From an uncultured Rhizobiaceae group bacterium (GTDB lineage: Bacteria; Pseudomonadota; Alphaproteobacteria; Rhizobiales; Rhizobiaceae): a stretch of DNA of 7,654 bases. The stretch covers positions 1-7,654 of the forward strand of contig CALFBU010000121.1 in the NCBI GenBank assembly GCA_937951455.1. Direction: 5' to 3'. The notes beneath the pieces were generated by a model. The model saw only the letters and a list, made by a program, of their open reading frames with translations. It made no database searches and was not told the DNA's origin. Shown here piece by piece: positions 5,906 through 7,654 of the stretch; position 1 is the first letter of the stretch; each line of letters opens with the position of its first letter. The translations under genes and the position numbers were made by a program.

Positions 5906-5936
5906 AAAGGGCGGTTGCTTGGCAGTCGCCCTTTTT
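5906..5936 (+). terminator. Rho-independent terminator after the glycine-rich gene
   Basis: AAAGGGCG (5906-5913) pairs with CGCCCTTT (5927-5934), and the stem can extend inward as GTTGC/GCAGT using two G-U pairs, leaving a three-base loop TTG (5919-5921). The 3' arm runs into TTTTT (5932-5936). It lies 26 bases after the stop of the glycine-rich gene and 44 bases before the hydrolase ATG, so it separates the two transcripts. Confidence 0.88.
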
Positions 5937-5980
5937 GTATGACTGATTGAGAATTTGAAATCTGCTTGAAAGTATTCCCC

Positions 5981-6625
5981 ATGCCAAAGTTAAACATCGC
6001 GATTGTTCCTGTGACGCCTTTTGAACAAAATTGCACCTTGATGTGGGATGAAGACACCAAGCGCGGTGTGATTGTTGATCCCGGTGGGGATACGGATCGC
6101 ATCCGCGAGGCGGTGAATGAAATTGGTATGGACGTCACAGCGGTTCTCCTTACCCATGGCCATTTGGACCATGTCGGCGGCGCGATGGAAATCAAGGCGG
6201 ATTATGACGTTCAAATCATCGGTCCGCATATCGATGATAAACCCTTATGCGAGGCTGTGGAGACGGTTGCCAAACAATATAACATGCCGGGCACGTTCAA
6301 GAATGTCATGCCTGACCAGTGGCTCGAGGAGGGCGATACGGTGGATATCGCGGGCTTCGAATTTGAAGTACTACACTGCCCCGGTCATGCGCCCGGCCAT
6401 GTGGTGTTTTTCTCCGACGAACTCAACTTCGCCCATGTCGGCGATGTCTTGTTTTCGGGCTCCATCGGCAGAACTGATCTTCCCGGTGGCAACCATGATG
6501 ACCTGATCCGTTCCATCAAAACCAAACTTCTGCCGCTTGGTGATGAGGTGACATTTCTCTGCGGTCACGGCCAGGGCGGAACCTTTGGTGAAGAGCGCCA
6601 GCACAATCCGTTTCTCAAAGCGTAA
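5981..6625 (+). CDS. MBL-fold metallo-hydrolase, glyoxalase II-like (YcbL type)
   Basis: This is a 214-residue single-domain metallo-beta-lactamase-fold hydrolase. The metal-binding set is complete: THGHLDHVGG gives H59, H61, D63 and H64; CPGHAPGHVVF gives H136; VGDVLFSGSIGRTDLPGG gives D155; and CGHG gives H196. The N-terminus IVPVTPFEQNCTLMWDE and the IVDPGGD segment (31-37) are typical of the short glyoxalase II-like proteins such as YcbL, which lack the C-terminal glutathione-binding domain of true GloB. It may hydrolyse S-lactoylglutathione or another thioester, but the substrate cannot be read from sequence. The ATG at 5981 matches family N-termini, with only a weak GAAAG 8 bases before it; an in-frame TTG at 5966 is less likely. 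It follows a strong terminator and so needs its own promoter, which I could not place. Confidence 0.92.
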   Translation: MPKLNIAIVPVTPFEQNCTLMWDEDTKRGVIVDPGGDTDRIREAVNEIGMDVTAVLLTHGHLDHVGGAMEIKADYDVQIIGPHIDDKPLCEAVETVAKQYNMPGTFKNVMPDQWLEEGDTVDIAGFEFEVLHCPGHAPGHVVFFSDELNFAHVGDVLFSGSIGRTDLPGGNHDDLIRSIKTKLLPLGDEVTFLCGHGQGGTFGEERQHNPFLKA

Positions 6626-6660
6626 TCATGCCGGCTATTTGAGCGCGTAGCGTGGGTGGA

Positions 6661-7008
6661 TTACCGCGCTTCGCAGGTGCGCAGGCGAACGCTATCAACG
6701 CCTGGCACAATGTTTTCGATCCGGCTGACAAAACGCTTGCAGCTTTTGCGCGTTTCAAAGCAGGTTCTGACACGGAAGCGCTTAAAGCCTTCGCTGTAAA
6801 GTCCCCCGCCTGAGCCATCGACAAACTCACCCTGCACCAGTGCGGTATAGCCTGAGTCTCCAAGCTGCCTGCAAGTACGAAATCCTTCGCCATTAAGCTT
6901 CATGACCACGGCTCTGGGGCTGCCCTGTATGGCTGCCTGTGTGGCGACAGGTGCCAGCACGGTGGGCAAAATGGTGGCCGCAGCCAGAATGAGGGCGGAT
7001 CGTTTCAT
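6661..7008 (-). CDS. Small exported four-cysteine protein, copy 1
   Basis: This is a 115-residue predicted periplasmic or secreted protein of a family I do not recognise. Residues 1-25 form a Sec-type signal peptide (MKRSALILAAATILPTVLAP core, ending ATQA before AIQGSP). The mature part has four cysteines, C46, C83, C90 and C112, with C-x6-C in the middle pair, suggesting two disulfides. Marked motifs are IQGSPRAVVMKLNGEGFRTC (27-46), FVDGSGGGLYSEG (62-74) and RTCFETRKSCKRFVSRIENI (81-100), then VPGV. It aligns almost end to end with the next gene upstream (7081-7440), including all four cysteines. The ATG is well supported by AGGAG 7 bases upstream. The 72-bp gap to the paralog shows no clear terminator, so the two may be co-transcribed. 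It converges on the hydrolase gene with 35 bp between stops. The mature protein is basic. Confidence 0.85.
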   Translation of the reverse strand: MKRSALILAAATILPTVLAPVATQAAIQGSPRAVVMKLNGEGFRTCRQLGDSGYTALVQGEFVDGSGGGLYSEGFKRFRVRTCFETRKSCKRFVSRIENIVPGVDSVRLRTCEAR

Positions 7009-7080
7009 GACATATCTCCTAATCGACGATGTTTCATCATCCTAACAAGATTGCTGAAAACTGTCCAATAGCCATGATGT

Positions 7081-7440
7081 TTAAGAACGAACCTTGCAGT
7101 TTGTATAATCGATTTTGGAAACACCCGGTATCTTATGCGTGATGCGGTTCACCCAGCGTTCGCAGGATTGTGCGGTGTCAAAACAGGTTGTCACAGAAAA
7201 ACGGCTGTTGCCATCGCTTCGGATGCCGCCACCTGAACCATCGACCAAAAAGCCGCGTACCTTGGCGCGGTAATATGTTCCGCCAGTGTCTTTTTTCACG
7301 TTACAAGCGCGGAACCCATCGCTGTTGATTTTGATGACCACAGCCTCAGGCGAGCCGTGAATGGCGGCATTGCCTTGAGCAGCGGCAATTGGGGCGATGG
7401 CTATAAGGCTTGCGATAAAGAGTTGTTTTACGGGTTTCAT
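7081..7440 (-). CDS. Small exported four-cysteine protein, copy 2
   Basis: This is a 119-residue paralog of the neighbouring 6661-7008 product, in the same direction and just upstream. The signal peptide is MKPVKQLFIASLIAIAPIAA with likely cleavage near GNA before AIHGSP (about residue 25). Cysteines C46, C86, C93 and C115 match those of copy 1, and the shared blocks are I-GSP-AVV-K-N--GFR-C, G-(F)-VDGSGGG--S-G--RF-V-TCF-T--SC-R-V-RI and IPGV. It has three more residues than copy 1 between the first and second cysteine. I chose the ATG at 7440 because GAGGAG ends 7 bases upstream and a good signal peptide follows directly; the frame stays open to 7533, but the extra 31 residues would bury the signal peptide and do not look coding. 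The function is unknown; a small disulfide-stabilised envelope protein is the most that can be inferred. Confidence 0.85.
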   Translation of the reverse strand: MKPVKQLFIASLIAIAPIAAAQGNAAIHGSPEAVVIKINSDGFRACNVKKDTGGTYYRAKVRGFLVDGSGGGIRSDGNSRFSVTTCFDTAQSCERWVNRITHKIPGVSKIDYTNCKVRS

Positions 7441-7552
7441 TTCTAGTCTCCTCACTTTGTTTGATAAATATAGTCTTATACGCTCAACGCCATGTGCACT
7501 GTGATGGATTACACACTTTAATTTGGCGACCACGAGACAACCATTCTTTTAG

Positions 7553-7654
7553 CTAAAGGTTCCTCATTTTCAGCATGAGGTTAAAGTGCTCCATTTCTTC
7601 CGTGAGCCTGCGCGTGCTTCGCTCCGAGGGTGGCTCTTTCTCATAGCGCTCCGT
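7553..7654 (-). CDS. C-terminal end of an unidentified protein
   Basis: The - strand is open from the right edge of the window to a TAG at 7555-7553, giving 33 residues. They are strongly charged and helix-like: TERYEKEPPSERSTRRL, then TEEMEHFNLMLKMRNL at the end. The frame has no rare pattern against coding, and the opposite strand has stops in the same stretch. The segment is too short for me to assign a family. The 112 bases between this stop and the paralog ATG at 7440 would hold the promoter of the four-cysteine gene pair. Confidence 0.55.
   Translation of the reverse strand, partial: TERYEKEPPSERSTRRLTEEMEHFNLMLKMRNL

Noticed and set aside
6642..6670. AGCGCG/CGCGCT dyad between the hydrolase and the four-cysteine gene, considered as a shared terminator
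   Set aside because: The stem is only 6 bp with a 17-base loop, and there is no U-run on either side. It may be chance in GC-rich DNA.
7441..7533. A 31-residue N-terminal extension of the second four-cysteine protein
   Set aside because: It would put a charged stretch before a clear signal peptide, and GAGGAG stands directly before the ATG at 7440.
5940..7654. Higher G+C in the right part, considered as the border of a transferred island
   Set aside because: Hand counts give about 54% for 6001-6600 against about 50% for 601-1200. This is within normal gene-to-gene variation; no integrase, tRNA or flanking repeats are seen.
1..7654. Search for CRISPR repeats, tRNA or rRNA genes, transposases, integrases, toxin-antitoxin pairs or known defence genes
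   Set aside because: Nothing with the needed repeat spacing, cloverleaf folds or protein motifs was seen. The window is mainly core metabolism and regulation.

Overview
The window looks like chromosomal DNA of an alphaproteobacterium, most likely of the Hyphomicrobiales (Rhizobiales) type. The basis is the style of the proteins and their order: a YbjN-proC-csaA cluster, and a MarR regulator divergent from a branched-chain aminotransferase and followed by an OmpR-type regulator and an EnvZ-type kinase. Base composition is moderate: my hand count gives about 50% G+C in proC, a little higher in the right part, and clearly lower in the marR gene. I cannot name the genus. There is no rRNA, tRNA, CRISPR array, transposase or other clear mobile element.

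Left part (1-1569, + strand): the 3' end of a YbjN-domain gene, then proC (pyrroline-5-carboxylate reductase, last step of proline synthesis), then csaA (small OB-fold tRNA-binding protein). proC and csaA overlap by ATGA, so this reads as one operon.

Middle part (1571-4371, - strand): transcribed leftwards, a MarR-family regulator, an OmpR/PhoB-type response regulator and a two-TM sensor histidine kinase. The kinase converges on csaA, with one base between the two stop codons. The MarR gene is divergent from ilvE (4513-5394, +). Between them lies a perfect 31-bp inverted repeat whose arms carry the likely -35 elements of both promoters. This is a strong candidate for a MarR operator that controls itself and ilvE together. 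The marR promoter, if real, would start transcription almost at the ATG, which fits the absence of a ribosome binding site.

Right part (5395-7654): a structured leader of 182 bp, a 100-residue protein with 31 glycines (glycine-zipper-like, unknown function), a strong intrinsic terminator, and a metallo-beta-lactamase-fold hydrolase of the glyoxalase II-like YcbL type. Two small exported proteins follow on the - strand. They are clear tandem paralogs with four conserved cysteines and a VDGSGGG motif, and I do not recognise the family. At the right edge, the last 33 codons of another leftward gene enter the window.

Most of the window is ordinary core metabolism and regulation. The parts worth a second look are the symmetric operator/promoter at 4379-4441, the paired four-cysteine secreted proteins, and the glycine-rich protein with its hairpin-rich leader.
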